Translations under genes and position numbers: made by a program
The notes under the pieces: generated by a model
The model's input: the letters and a program-made list of their open reading frames with translations, nothing else
The model's database searches: none
Told to the model about the DNA's origin: nothing
Source of the DNA: Occidentia massiliensis
Lineage (GTDB): Bacteria > Pseudomonadota > Alphaproteobacteria > Rickettsiales > Rickettsiaceae
Reading direction: 5' to 3'
DNA: 50,049 nucleotides
Assembly: GCA_000309075.1 (NCBI GenBank)
Contig: CANJ01000038.1
Span: 1-50,049 of the forward strand
Shown: positions 37,911 through 46,578 of the stretch, piece by piece
Layout: each line of letters starts with the position of its first letter
Numbering within the stretch: the stretch's first letter is position 1

Positions 37911-39682
37911 TGAGAAAAATACTTATAACTTTACTAATTTTAACTGTAATACTATTATTATCTTATAGCACCATATGGTATTTTACCTTAAGCACAGTAG
38001 CAAAAATAATAAATAATCAATATGCTAACAAAGATATCACCATATATCAATACTCTACTGATATAGGTACTACTGATCAAGAAAAAATCAGCTTTTCAAC
38101 CATAAAACCAGCAGGTTTTCCATTCGAACTAGGACTTGATATCCTAAACTTCACTAATACCAATATAACCAGAAAGATATCTTGTATTCATCCTATCAAA
38201 ATAAGATATAATTTAATGCATAAAAACTTACACATTAATTACCAAGGAAAATGTCACAAAAGACTTTTCCCTCTAGAATCTGGCTTTGGTACTAATATTA
38301 AACTAGATATTATACTAGTTAGCAAATTAAAATCATTAAAAAATCTTATTAAAAATTTTAAAAAAATTAAGATATTTGAGCTTATCAATTACATTAAAAA
38401 CTACAAATTAATACTACAAAAATATGAAATCTATGATAGTATCAACAATTCTTTAAAAGAACAAATAAAACCATCATATTTTTACTTTAGTTTTTCAGAC
38501 CATCCATATTATTACAGTTTCAATGATTTTTTAACAAATATTCCTAAACACTATAATTTAGATACAAAAATTACTAAAATAGTTATTAATAATAATTCTA
38601 AGATTGAACAACCATCTGACTCAATTAATTTTGAACTTAAACTAACTCTAGACACTTTAGTATCAAATATTTCTACTTCAAATAATATACTTGAAACAAT
38701 ATTGTCAAACAGTGCAACAATGGTAGAGAAATGTATTTATGAAGACCAATTCTTTCGAACGGTTAATAAGATTAACTATAAAAATCTTACCTATCAAAAT
38801 AATAGGGATGCTAAATTTATACTAGCAAGTTCATTTATACCTAAAAATAAAAAATACTTAATACAATTATTTTTAGACTTCTTACAAAATGAACAAATTA
38901 AGCAAAAAATTTCTGACTTAAAGTCTAAAAACCTTGATCCAAAACTACAGAATTTTTACAGCAAACTGCCATCATTAACTATATCAGATAATATAAAAAC
39001 TTCAGATTCTTTTAAAAAAGCTATTAATGAAATAAATATTTCTGATAAAATTACTTTGAATTTAGATTATGAACTAAAAAAACATCAACAACATGTGACA
39101 GACAAGCTTAATAATCTTGAATTGTTTTTTGGTAAATATGGAGTTACAATTAATTATCTTAATCAGGGCATAATAACATTTGAAGATTATCAAGGTAACT
39201 TTTCTCAAGGTACTTTATCTTTATTAAACTTCAAAAATATTATAAATTATATGGTAGATTTATTTAATATTATACAAAGTTTTAGACAGGAATATAAAGA
39301 TAATACTGCAGAGGAAAACTCTATTATCTCAGAGTTTAATAAAAATGTATGGAAGTCTTTTTTAGTAAGAATTTCAGATCACCCTAACTCTAAATCTAAT
39401 GATTTAGTAATTAATTATAATTATGATAGTAGCAAACATAAAGACGATATGACAAAGATTGGCAATGATTTGACCTTAATACAAGTAAAAGAATTATATT
39501 ATCAAACACTTTGTAAAGAAGCTCAGGAACAAACTGAAAAATCTAGTACCCCAGGTAAGCTAGTACAAAAGTTGCTACCACAACTACAGAAAAATTCTGA
39601 TCTCATAGATAAGCTAAATCAATCTCCAGAAATGATTACACCTACCTTATGGCAAGATATTAAAAAATCATTAAGGTACTAA
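37910..39682 (+). CDS. Membrane-anchored DUF2125-like protein
   Basis: A 590-residue protein with one N-terminal hydrophobic segment (ILITLLILTVILLLSYSTIW, residues ~4-23), then a large region predicted to face the periplasm. The block after the anchor (TIKPAGFPFELGLDILNFT, about 65-83; then SCIHPIKIRYNLMHKNLHINYQGKC) resembles the DUF2125 proteins of alphaproteobacteria, whose function is unknown; they have the look of lipid- or envelope-related AsmA-like proteins. That assignment is from pattern memory and is moderate. The frame is intact. Its start overlaps the stop of the second tlc, and its stop is one base before the next start, so it belongs to one operon with tlc and the prenyl synthase. 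Confidence 0.68.
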   Translation: MRKILITLLILTVILLLSYSTIWYFTLSTVAKIINNQYANKDITIYQYSTDIGTTDQEKISFSTIKPAGFPFELGLDILNFTNTNITRKISCIHPIKIRYNLMHKNLHINYQGKCHKRLFPLESGFGTNIKLDIILVSKLKSLKNLIKNFKKIKIFELINYIKNYKLILQKYEIYDSINNSLKEQIKPSYFYFSFSDHPYYYSFNDFLTNIPKHYNLDTKITKIVINNNSKIEQPSDSINFELKLTLDTLVSNISTSNNILETILSNSATMVEKCIYEDQFFRTVNKINYKNLTYQNNRDAKFILASSFIPKNKKYLIQLFLDFLQNEQIKQKISDLKSKNLDPKLQNFYSKLPSLTISDNIKTSDSFKKAINEINISDKITLNLDYELKKHQQHVTDKLNNLELFFGKYGVTINYLNQGIITFEDYQGNFSQGTLSLLNFKNIINYMVDLFNIIQSFRQEYKDNTAEENSIISEFNKNVWKSFLVRISDHPNSKSNDLVINYNYDSSKHKDDMTKIGNDLTLIQVKELYYQTLCKEAQEQTEKSSTPGKLVQKLLPQLQKNSDLIDKLNQSPEMITPTLWQDIKKSLRY

Positions 39683-39683
39683 A

Positions 39684-40760
39684 ATGAAGGCATATACTAC
39701 TAAAAATTTAAATTATTTTACTAATAGAGAAACATTAAGATCAAATAAAATAACGTCAAGCCACAGTTGCTCACAAAAAAATTTGCTTCAAAATTTACAT
39801 GATTTCCTACATATAGAAATGACTGAAGTAAACAAAATAATATTAGATCATATTCACTCCCAAGAAGAATTAATAGAAGTAGTTAGTAAATATTTTATTA
39901 ATTCAGGGGGTAAACGTATAAGACCGATGCTAACAATTCTTGTTAGTAAGATTTTCGGCTATCAAGGCTCATCTCATTATTATTTAGCAGCAGCTATAGA
40001 ATTTATACATTCTGCTACTTTATTGCATGACGATGTTGTAGATGAAAGTGTTATGCGCCGCTCTCAACTTACAGCACATCTTAAATGGGATAATAAAACT
40101 AGTATACTCATTGGTGATTTTTTATTTAGTCAATCATTCAAGTTAATGCTAAAAGGCAATTCTATAAAGGCTCTTGAGAGTTTTTCAAAAGCATTTACCA
40201 CTATTGTTGAAGGAGAAGTAAAGCAACTAATTAATCTCCGATCTCAGAAAATATTTACAGAACAAGAATATTTTCAAATTATCCATGCAAAAACAGCTAA
40301 ATTATTTGGCTCTGCATGTGAAATCGCTGCTATTATTTCAAATCAGCATTATAATATATGTTCAAACATGAAAAAGTTTGGTATCAAGTTAGGATTAATT
40401 TTTCAAATAACAGATGATCTACTAGATTATTTAGGAGATTCTCATAACCTTGGTAAAAACGTTGGTGATGACTTCACTGAAGGTAAAATTACACTACCTG
40501 TAATAATCGCTTATAATAATGCCTGTTCTAAGGAAAAAGAATTTTGGGATAAAATATTTCTAAAACAAGAAAAAGATCCTAGTGATTTTAAATATGCTTT
40601 AGAAATTCTAAATAAACATAACATTAAAAATTTATTACAACAAAAAATTTTAAATTTAAAAGGTGAAGTTATAAATATTATAAACAAATTAAATATAAGT
40701 TTAGCTCATAGAAATTATTTAAATAATCTTACTGAATATATAGCTAATCGTATAAGCTAA
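39684..40760 (+). CDS. ispB: Polyprenyl (octaprenyl-type) diphosphate synthase
   Basis: A 358-residue trans-isoprenyl diphosphate synthase that elongates farnesyl diphosphate with isopentenyl units to make the side chain of ubiquinone. Both Asp-rich motifs are intact: FARM HDDVVD at about 115-120 and SARM DDLLD at about 244-248. GGKRIRPML (75-83) and RRSQLTAHLKWDN are also typical. The N-terminus is about 35 residues longer than usual; a later Met (residue 46) is an alternative start. Notable beside the damaged ubiG elsewhere in this window: the side-chain step is preserved. One base separates it from the upstream DUF2125-like gene. Confidence 0.92.
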   Translation: MKAYTTKNLNYFTNRETLRSNKITSSHSCSQKNLLQNLHDFLHIEMTEVNKIILDHIHSQEELIEVVSKYFINSGGKRIRPMLTILVSKIFGYQGSSHYYLAAAIEFIHSATLLHDDVVDESVMRRSQLTAHLKWDNKTSILIGDFLFSQSFKLMLKGNSIKALESFSKAFTTIVEGEVKQLINLRSQKIFTEQEYFQIIHAKTAKLFGSACEIAAIISNQHYNICSNMKKFGIKLGLIFQITDDLLDYLGDSHNLGKNVGDDFTEGKITLPVIIAYNNACSKEKEFWDKIFLKQEKDPSDFKYALEILNKHNIKNLLQQKILNLKGEVINIINKLNISLAHRNYLNNLTEYIANRIS

Positions 40761-40802
40761 TGTTATTAAACTTTCTAACCCTATTAAAAACTTAATTAAA
40801 TG

Positions 40803-40829
40803 TTGACATTAAACCTAATATAATATAAA
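40803..40829 (+). promoter_or_regulatory. Predicted promoter of the 173-residue unknown gene
   Basis: TTGACA (40803-40808), a 15-base spacer, TATAAA (40824-40829), 73 bp before the ATG. The -35 is a perfect consensus; the spacer is slightly short. Confidence 0.45.
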
Positions 40830-40902
40830 CTGAGTAGAGTTATTAATCAAAAGTGTTTTATTTAACTAATTTATCTTTATAACTAAACAAAAAAGAAATA
40901 TT

Positions 40903-41424
40903 ATGCTTTTTAATTTGATTTTAGGTACTGCTGGTGGTATTGCAGCTTTTAAAACAGGGAAGTCTACATATGAATTTACACATAATAACTTTGATGCTTT
41001 AATTAAAAATTCAATGTTAACTGCAAAAACTGTTGCTAAAGGATATTTAAAAGATTTATATAACTACACTACATCTATAGCTGGAAGAGTTGTTAATGGC
41101 ACATGTGATATTTTAAAATCAGAAAGCAGTATAGGAGAAAAGCTTGTAGATGCTGGTTTAAATAGTATATATGCTTTATCAAAAGATTTATGTTACTATT
41201 TACCTATAAAAACATTTGAAACATTTGTAAAATCAGTTGAGTCTACTCAAAAATATCTTAATGAATGTGAAAAAGCAGCTGAACAAACAGTTAAAGGTCT
41301 AGTAGGGTATTATGTACCTGAAGATGAAGAACTCAGTAAACTTAGAGAAGGCGATGTATTTGAAGGTGCATGTGATACCTTTAAAGATACTACTGCTACT
41401 ATAATTGGTGATAATTTAGTATAG
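40903..41424 (+). CDS. Small unknown protein with hydrophobic N-terminus
   Basis: A 173-residue protein I do not recognise. The N-terminus MLFNLILGTAGGIAAFKTGK is hydrophobic and glycine-rich, perhaps a membrane anchor or a non-cleaved signal. The remainder is helical with several Tyr and Cys and an acidic C-terminus (EDEELSKLREGD). It has its own candidate promoter and stands alone between the prenyl synthase and the convergent fabD. The composition is that of a real gene rather than a chance frame. Function unknown. Confidence 0.65.
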   Translation: MLFNLILGTAGGIAAFKTGKSTYEFTHNNFDALIKNSMLTAKTVAKGYLKDLYNYTTSIAGRVVNGTCDILKSESSIGEKLVDAGLNSIYALSKDLCYYLPIKTFETFVKSVESTQKYLNECEKAAEQTVKGLVGYYVPEDEELSKLREGDVFEGACDTFKDTTATIIGDNLV

Positions 41425-41449
41425 TAACATATTTGTTAACAAGAATGAT

Positions 41450-42391
41450 TTACTTTATATAATTTAAAAATTTATCTATTTCTTGTATACAATTAATATT
41501 AATACATTCAAAAAGATATTTTCCTTTTTTTGCCATATTAGTTAAGACTTTACCAGGGCCTATTTCAACAAGGTGAGTAATATTTTTCTGTTGAAGTAAG
41601 TCTAAAGTTTCTTTCCACTTTACTGTTCCTTGAACTTGATTAATAAGACAGTTTTTAATAGCTGCTGGAGTAGTTACAACATCAGCTGTATAATTTGCAA
41701 TTACTGGAATCTTAGGAGTTTTTACATCTGCTTTCTCTACAACTTGTTTTAGCTTTTTAGTAGCTGAAGCCATTAATGAAGAATGAAAAGGTCCACTAAC
41801 ATTTAATTTAACAGCCTTTTTACCTTGAGCCTTTAAAATGTCCATTGCTAGAACCATAGCTTTCATATGACCACTTATTATAATTTGTCCTTCTATATTA
41901 TTATTTGCAATCTCACATATCCCTTCAGCTGCACAACGTTTTATCACTGGTTCTAATTCTGTAAGAGAAACTCCAAGACAAGCTACCATACCACCATCAC
42001 AATTAGATGCAGCTAAGTGCATAGCATTAGCTCTAACTTTTAACATTTTAGTAATTTCAACAAATGATATACTATCAACAATACACAATGCACTATATTC
42101 ACCTAAAGAATGACCAGCAGCATAGTTAGCTATTTGATAGCATTTTTTACCTATTTGATATTCTAGTATTTTAGCAGTTGTAACTGATACCACCATAATA
42201 GCTAATTGAGCATATTTAGTTAACGTTAATGTCTCCTCAGGACCATGAAACATTATATCTGTTAACTTCTCAGATAATATATCATTCACTTCATGAAATA
42301 TATCTTTTGCAATATGAAAATTATTATATAGATCTCTACCCATACCAACAAACTGGGATCCTTGACCAGGAAAAATAAATGCTGTATTCAT
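41450..42391 (-). CDS. fabD: Malonyl-CoA:ACP transacylase
   Basis: A 313-residue enzyme that moves malonyl from CoA to acyl carrier protein for fatty-acid synthesis. Active-site elements are intact: GQGSQ at 9-13, nucleophile Ser95 in GHSLGEYS, Arg120 in KVRANAM, His203 in GPFHSSLM, and GPGKVL near the C-terminus. Full length. It is not in a fab cluster here but divergent from the lytic transglycosylase gene, with 59 bp between starts. Confidence 0.95.
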   Translation of the reverse strand: MNTAFIFPGQGSQFVGMGRDLYNNFHIAKDIFHEVNDILSEKLTDIMFHGPEETLTLTKYAQLAIMVVSVTTAKILEYQIGKKCYQIANYAAGHSLGEYSALCIVDSISFVEITKMLKVRANAMHLAASNCDGGMVACLGVSLTELEPVIKRCAAEGICEIANNNIEGQIIISGHMKAMVLAMDILKAQGKKAVKLNVSGPFHSSLMASATKKLKQVVEKADVKTPKIPVIANYTADVVTTPAAIKNCLINQVQGTVKWKETLDLLQQKNITHLVEIGPGKVLTNMAKKGKYLFECININCIQEIDKFLNYIK

Positions 42392-42450
42392 ATTATTAAT
42401 AAATCACTATATGACATCATTATTAAACTTAGTATCATAAATTTAACTAC

Positions 42451-44328
42451 ATGAAAACTCCTAAATTTATCGTTTTTGCCATTATTTTTAATATTATCTC
42501 ACCTTTGTTAATTTATGCATCTCAAGCCCATATTCAAGAAACTTGTAGTTGTCTTAAACAAAAAAACTGGAATGATGCAATATTAAATGCCAAGAAATCA
42601 GGTAATAAAATTTTATACAAGATAGCTTTATCTCAAAAATTTAGCAATTTAAACTACAACAATAACAATGATGTAACATTTAAAGAGATTACAGAGTTTC
42701 TAAGAGCTAATCCCAAATGGCCCCAATACGAATCTATATCTAAAATAGCAGAAACTCTAATTGATGACAATACAGATAAGAATCTTATAGTTAATTGGTT
42801 TAACAATACAAATCCTAAAACAGGTAAAGGCTATAAATATTATGCTATAGCAGCTGATAAGATAGTACAAAACGTAAAGAAAAAAAATAAAATAATCAGA
42901 AATGGTTGGATCTATGGTAGTTTTTCTTATCCTGAATCTATAGATTTTTTAAAAAACTTTTCTCTAATATTAACCCCAAATGATTATTATAAAAAAATAG
43001 AATATCTTATATTAAAAGGAGATATTACAAATGCTACAAAATTTTTGAATTATGTTAATAAAAATGATCAAAATGCTTTAAAGTTACAGATCGCTGCCAT
43101 TAGCAATAAAGCTGAAACTGACCGCTTATTTTATAGATTACCATTAAAACAACGCAACACTAACGGAATATTATTTGCATTTCTCAAATATAAAGCTAAA
43201 AATGAAGATTTTAGTCCAAAGATAATTAAACTATTTTCTCTAGTAAAAAAGGATAATTCTATAACACAAGAATGGTGGAAGCTTGGATCTTTATATGCTA
43301 GGGAATTACTAGCACGAAACAGATATTTTGAAGCTTATAATATAGTTAAAAACATACCTACTAATAGTTCTCAAGATACTAGTGATGCTCAGTGGCTTGC
43401 TGGTTGGATTGCATTAAGATTCTTAAAAAAAGCAACAAATTCTATACATCATTTCTCTGAAATGCATAAAGTTGTAAAAAGGCCAATCAGTGTAGCAAGA
43501 AGTGCTTACTGGCTAGGTAGAGCTAATCAAGCAATAGGTAAATATAATGAAGCCAATATTTGGTACAAAAAAGCAGCAAAATATGAATATACTTTTTATG
43601 GACAGCTAGCTAAACCTGAAATCAAAGATAGAACGCTGAAACTCCCCTCACTTGCTCAAAAACAAAAATGCAAAAGTAACTTAAATAATAATGAATTTTT
43701 AACTGCTGCAAAAATATTATCAGAAAATAACTTAGTGATGCTATCAGCACAATATATAATTGCTGCTATCGATGAGGCCAAAAACCTAGAAGAAATTTAT
43801 TTAATAATCACTAACTATTCTTATCCAATGCCTTATAATAAATCAAAATTTCATGTAGAGCCTGAGCTAGCATACAGCATTATAAGACAAGAATCAAGAT
43901 TTGATCCACATGCAGTAAGTAGTGCAAATGCTAGAGGATTAATGCAATTATTACCTTCTACTGCTTGTACAACAGCAAAAACTTTGCAACAACCATGTCT
44001 TATTCATAATCTTACTTTAGATCCTCACTATAATATACAACTTGGCAGTAAACATTTTAAAGATCTTCGTGATAGCTATAATGGATCTTATATATTACCA
44101 ATTGCTGCATATAATGCTGGTACACATAGAGTTAAAAAATGGTTAGAATCTAATGGAGATCCACGAAAGTATAAAAACAAATATGATGTTATCGACTGGA
44201 TTGAAAAAATCCCTTTTTTTGAAACAAGAAATTATGTTCAAAGAGTATTAGAAAATATTCATATATATCGCGCTCTTGTTCATCAAAAACAAAATAAAAA
44301 TTATCGTATTGAAAATATTTTATTTTAA
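42451..44328 (+). CDS. slt: Soluble lytic murein transglycosylase
   Basis: A 625-residue periplasmic enzyme that cleaves the MurNAc-GlcNAc bond with formation of anhydro-muropeptides. A signal peptide (residues ~1-23, FIVFAIIFNIISPLLIYASQ) is followed by a long alpha-helical superhelical region (about 30-440) with ARSAYWLGRANQAIGKYNEA. The catalytic SLT domain then has Glu481 in YSIIRQESRFDPHAVSSANA, RGLMQLLPSTA, IQLGSKHFKDL, LPIAAYNAG and ETRNYVQRV. All expected motifs are present and the length matches Slt70. It shows that some peptidoglycan turnover persists. Confidence 0.93.
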   Translation: MKTPKFIVFAIIFNIISPLLIYASQAHIQETCSCLKQKNWNDAILNAKKSGNKILYKIALSQKFSNLNYNNNNDVTFKEITEFLRANPKWPQYESISKIAETLIDDNTDKNLIVNWFNNTNPKTGKGYKYYAIAADKIVQNVKKKNKIIRNGWIYGSFSYPESIDFLKNFSLILTPNDYYKKIEYLILKGDITNATKFLNYVNKNDQNALKLQIAAISNKAETDRLFYRLPLKQRNTNGILFAFLKYKAKNEDFSPKIIKLFSLVKKDNSITQEWWKLGSLYARELLARNRYFEAYNIVKNIPTNSSQDTSDAQWLAGWIALRFLKKATNSIHHFSEMHKVVKRPISVARSAYWLGRANQAIGKYNEANIWYKKAAKYEYTFYGQLAKPEIKDRTLKLPSLAQKQKCKSNLNNNEFLTAAKILSENNLVMLSAQYIIAAIDEAKNLEEIYLIITNYSYPMPYNKSKFHVEPELAYSIIRQESRFDPHAVSSANARGLMQLLPSTACTTAKTLQQPCLIHNLTLDPHYNIQLGSKHFKDLRDSYNGSYILPIAAYNAGTHRVKKWLESNGDPRKYKNKYDVIDWIEKIPFFETRNYVQRVLENIHIYRALVHQKQNKNYRIENILF

Positions 44329-44367
44329 TTATACAAGTAATATAAGATTAAATTAAGGAGTAGATAA

Positions 44368-44838
44368 ATGATAAAGCTAAAAGTAGGTGATAAAGCCCCA
44401 AATTTTAAAATGCTAACAACTAATAACTTAACTGTTGATTTAAACTATTATCAAGGTAAAAACTTAATCTTATATTTCTACCCTAAAGATGATACTCCAG
44501 GTTGTACAATTGAAGCAAAAAATTTTAATGAAGCTATTGTGGAATTTAACAAACTAAACACAATTATCTTAGGAGTATCAAAAGACAATGTAGATTCTCA
44601 TAACAAATTTAAAACAAAACTTTGTTTGAACTTTGAATTAGCATATGACGATACTGGTAAAATTTATGAAGATTATGATGTATTAAAAGAAAAATCAATA
44701 TTTGGCAAAAAATTTACAGCTATTGATAGAACTACTTTTTTAATTAATAAAGAAAGTAAAATTGCTGCTATTTGGCCAAAAGTTAGTGTAACTAAACATG
44801 TTGATGAAGTACTAAAATTTTTAAAAACCACAAGGTAA
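44368..44838 (+). CDS. bcp: Peroxiredoxin of the Bcp/PrxQ type
   Basis: A 156-residue thiol peroxidase. The peroxidatic Cys46 is in LYFYPKDDTPGCTIEA, with the Thr43 and Pro44 partners. At the position where E. coli Bcp has its resolving Cys (five residues later) there is Lys51, so it is either 1-Cys or uses another cysteine such as Cys89 (TKLCLNFEL). A strong ribosome-binding site (AAGGAG) lies 8 bases before the ATG. It precedes the aldolase gene by 6 bp and is likely cotranscribed. Confidence 0.93.
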   Translation: MIKLKVGDKAPNFKMLTTNNLTVDLNYYQGKNLILYFYPKDDTPGCTIEAKNFNEAIVEFNKLNTIILGVSKDNVDSHNKFKTKLCLNFELAYDDTGKIYEDYDVLKEKSIFGKKFTAIDRTTFLINKESKIAAIWPKVSVTKHVDEVLKFLKTTR

Positions 44839-44844
44839 TAATCA

Positions 44845-45768
44845 ATGAATATTACAACACAAGTAAGAAAGATTATTAACCATTATGAAGGAGAATCTCC
44901 AGGCATTAAAGCTAACCTTTATAGAATTTTAATGTCAGGTAAGCTTGCTGGTACTGGTAAGTTATTAATATTACCAATTGATCAAGGTTTTGAACATGGT
45001 CCTATTAAAAGTTTTGCATCGAACGTAGCAGCCTATGACCCTCACTATCACTTTAATCTAGCCATAGAAGGCGGGCTGAGTGGTTTAGCTGCTCCTCTTG
45101 GTATTTTACAAGCTGGTTGTGATAGTTTTGCTGGCCAGATCCCAATGATCCTAAAACTTAATAACAATAATTCATTAGTAAGTAATACAGATATACCAGA
45201 CCAAGCATTTACATCATCTGTACAAGATGCTGTAAGAATTGGATGTATTGGTGTTGGTATTACTATATATCCTGGATCAGATAAATTCCTTGAAATGTTA
45301 GAAGAAACACAAAAAATTATTAGAGAAGCTAGAAATTATAGTCTTATTACAGTAATCTGGTCATATCCTCGAGGCAAAAACTTAACCAAAATATGTGAAA
45401 CTGCTATAGATATTTGCTCTTACGCAGCTCACATAGCTGCATTAATTGGAGCACATATCATTAAAGTAAAATTACCTACACAAAATATATCACAAATCAA
45501 AAACCAGGACCTCTTAAGCAATAAAAATACAAAAATTGATACTTTAACAGAGCGAATAAAACATGTAATGCAAAGTTGTTTTAATAATAAAAGGTTAGTT
45601 ATCTTTTCTGGTGGTCAGTATAAGTCAGAATCAGATCTTCTAGATGAGGTAAAATCTATAAAAGATGGAGGTGGCAGTGGTTCAATAATTGGTAGAAATG
45701 CCTTTCAAAGACCTAAATTTGAAGCATTAACTTTACTCTCTAAAATTTGTAACATTTACAGAAATTAA
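44845..45768 (+). CDS. fbaB: Class I fructose-bisphosphate aldolase (DhnA/FbaB type)
   Basis: A 307-residue Schiff-base aldolase of the archaeal/DhnA type. Seen are LPIDQGFEHGP (43-53), the strand HIIKVKLPT (204-212) with Lys207 or Lys209 as the candidate Schiff-base lysine, WSYPRGK, and the C-terminal phosphate site SGGQYKS with GGGSGSIIGRNAFQRP. It interconverts fructose-1,6-bisphosphate with dihydroxyacetone phosphate and glyceraldehyde-3-phosphate. Most Rickettsiaceae lack full glycolysis, so its in vivo direction or alternative substrate is open. Immediately downstream of bcp. Confidence 0.9.
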   Translation: MNITTQVRKIINHYEGESPGIKANLYRILMSGKLAGTGKLLILPIDQGFEHGPIKSFASNVAAYDPHYHFNLAIEGGLSGLAAPLGILQAGCDSFAGQIPMILKLNNNNSLVSNTDIPDQAFTSSVQDAVRIGCIGVGITIYPGSDKFLEMLEETQKIIREARNYSLITVIWSYPRGKNLTKICETAIDICSYAAHIAALIGAHIIKVKLPTQNISQIKNQDLLSNKNTKIDTLTERIKHVMQSCFNNKRLVIFSGGQYKSESDLLDEVKSIKDGGGSGSIIGRNAFQRPKFEALTLLSKICNIYRN

Positions 45769-45830
45769 TTAAAACTTATTTACAAAGTATGTTAACTATA
45801 TAACCTTTTTAACAGAATGTAATATACAAC

Positions 45831-46548
45831 TCAAACTATTAGGATTAGACAATGATGTTTCATAAGTTTAAGAATAGCTACGGAATTTGTTGGAGTCTGA
45901 ATTTTGTTAATCAAGTTAAGAGACAACTGATAAGGGACTTCTTGATCTTTTATTTCGTGAATAATATGTATTAAACGTTGTATATTAATAGTATTTTGTT
46001 TAGCAGCAAATATTTCTGAGCAATGCATATTAAATTATAGTTAATAGGATAATTTATCACTACATATTTTGGCTACTTAATTCTATATACCCCATATCAC
46101 GAATGATGTTCTTATTAGACTTGGTTAATTTTTTCCAAATTAAATTCTGGGTAAAATCCACTGCAGGAGCAAGACATATTATAGCTTTAATTCTAGCAAT
46201 TACATCAGCAATTGCCAAAAGTAATGCCAACCAGCCCCTAAACTTGAACTGATAATAACGCTATCAAAATTTTCACTAGTATAGTTAATAATTTCATAAC
46301 TTGCATCAAGCCAACTCTTAATAGTCTGATCTAAAAACCTACCAGAAGACTTACAATGTCCCAAATTATCAAAAGTTAAGTAGTTTAAATCTTCTTTTAC
46401 ACAGAATTCATATAAATAATTTGATTTACTACTTCCATATTTAACATCATATTATGAAGAAAAATAATATTTACAGGATGGTTTTTTTGCTTTTATATTG
46501 CTTGTAAGATATAAACCTGCCATCATCTAAATTATAAGTTTTATTCAT
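45831..46548 (-). pseudogene. Decayed alpha/beta hydrolase gene
   Basis: Reading right to left, coding debris of one alpha/beta-hydrolase fold protein appears in successive frames. A start MNKTYNLDDGRFISYKQYKS is followed by a frameshift and NIIFLHNMMLNMEVVNQII. Then come LNYLTFDNLGHCKSSGRF, SWLDASYEIINYTSENFD and VIISSSLGAGW (remains of the GxSxG elbow). After another shift: ALLLAIADVIARIKAIICLAPAVDFTQ. A separate 65-codon frame ends with HEIKDQEVPYQLSLNLINKI, the segment that normally precedes the catalytic His. At least three frame breaks and stops are present, and the elbow and GHG motifs are altered. It is related to the alpha/beta hydrolases common in Rickettsia, here clearly inactive. 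Confidence 0.82.
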
Positions 46549-46578
46549 TCATTATCCATTAATGGTTAAATAGATATT

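Noticed and set aside
41425-41449. Small hairpin between the 173-residue gene and fabD as a rho-independent terminator
   Set aside because: The stem is only about five AT pairs and lacks a proper T-run; not convincing.
45831-46028. A 65-codon frame as an independent small gene
   Set aside because: Its translation is the C-terminal segment of the decayed alpha/beta hydrolase in the same order and strand, so it is part of the pseudogene.
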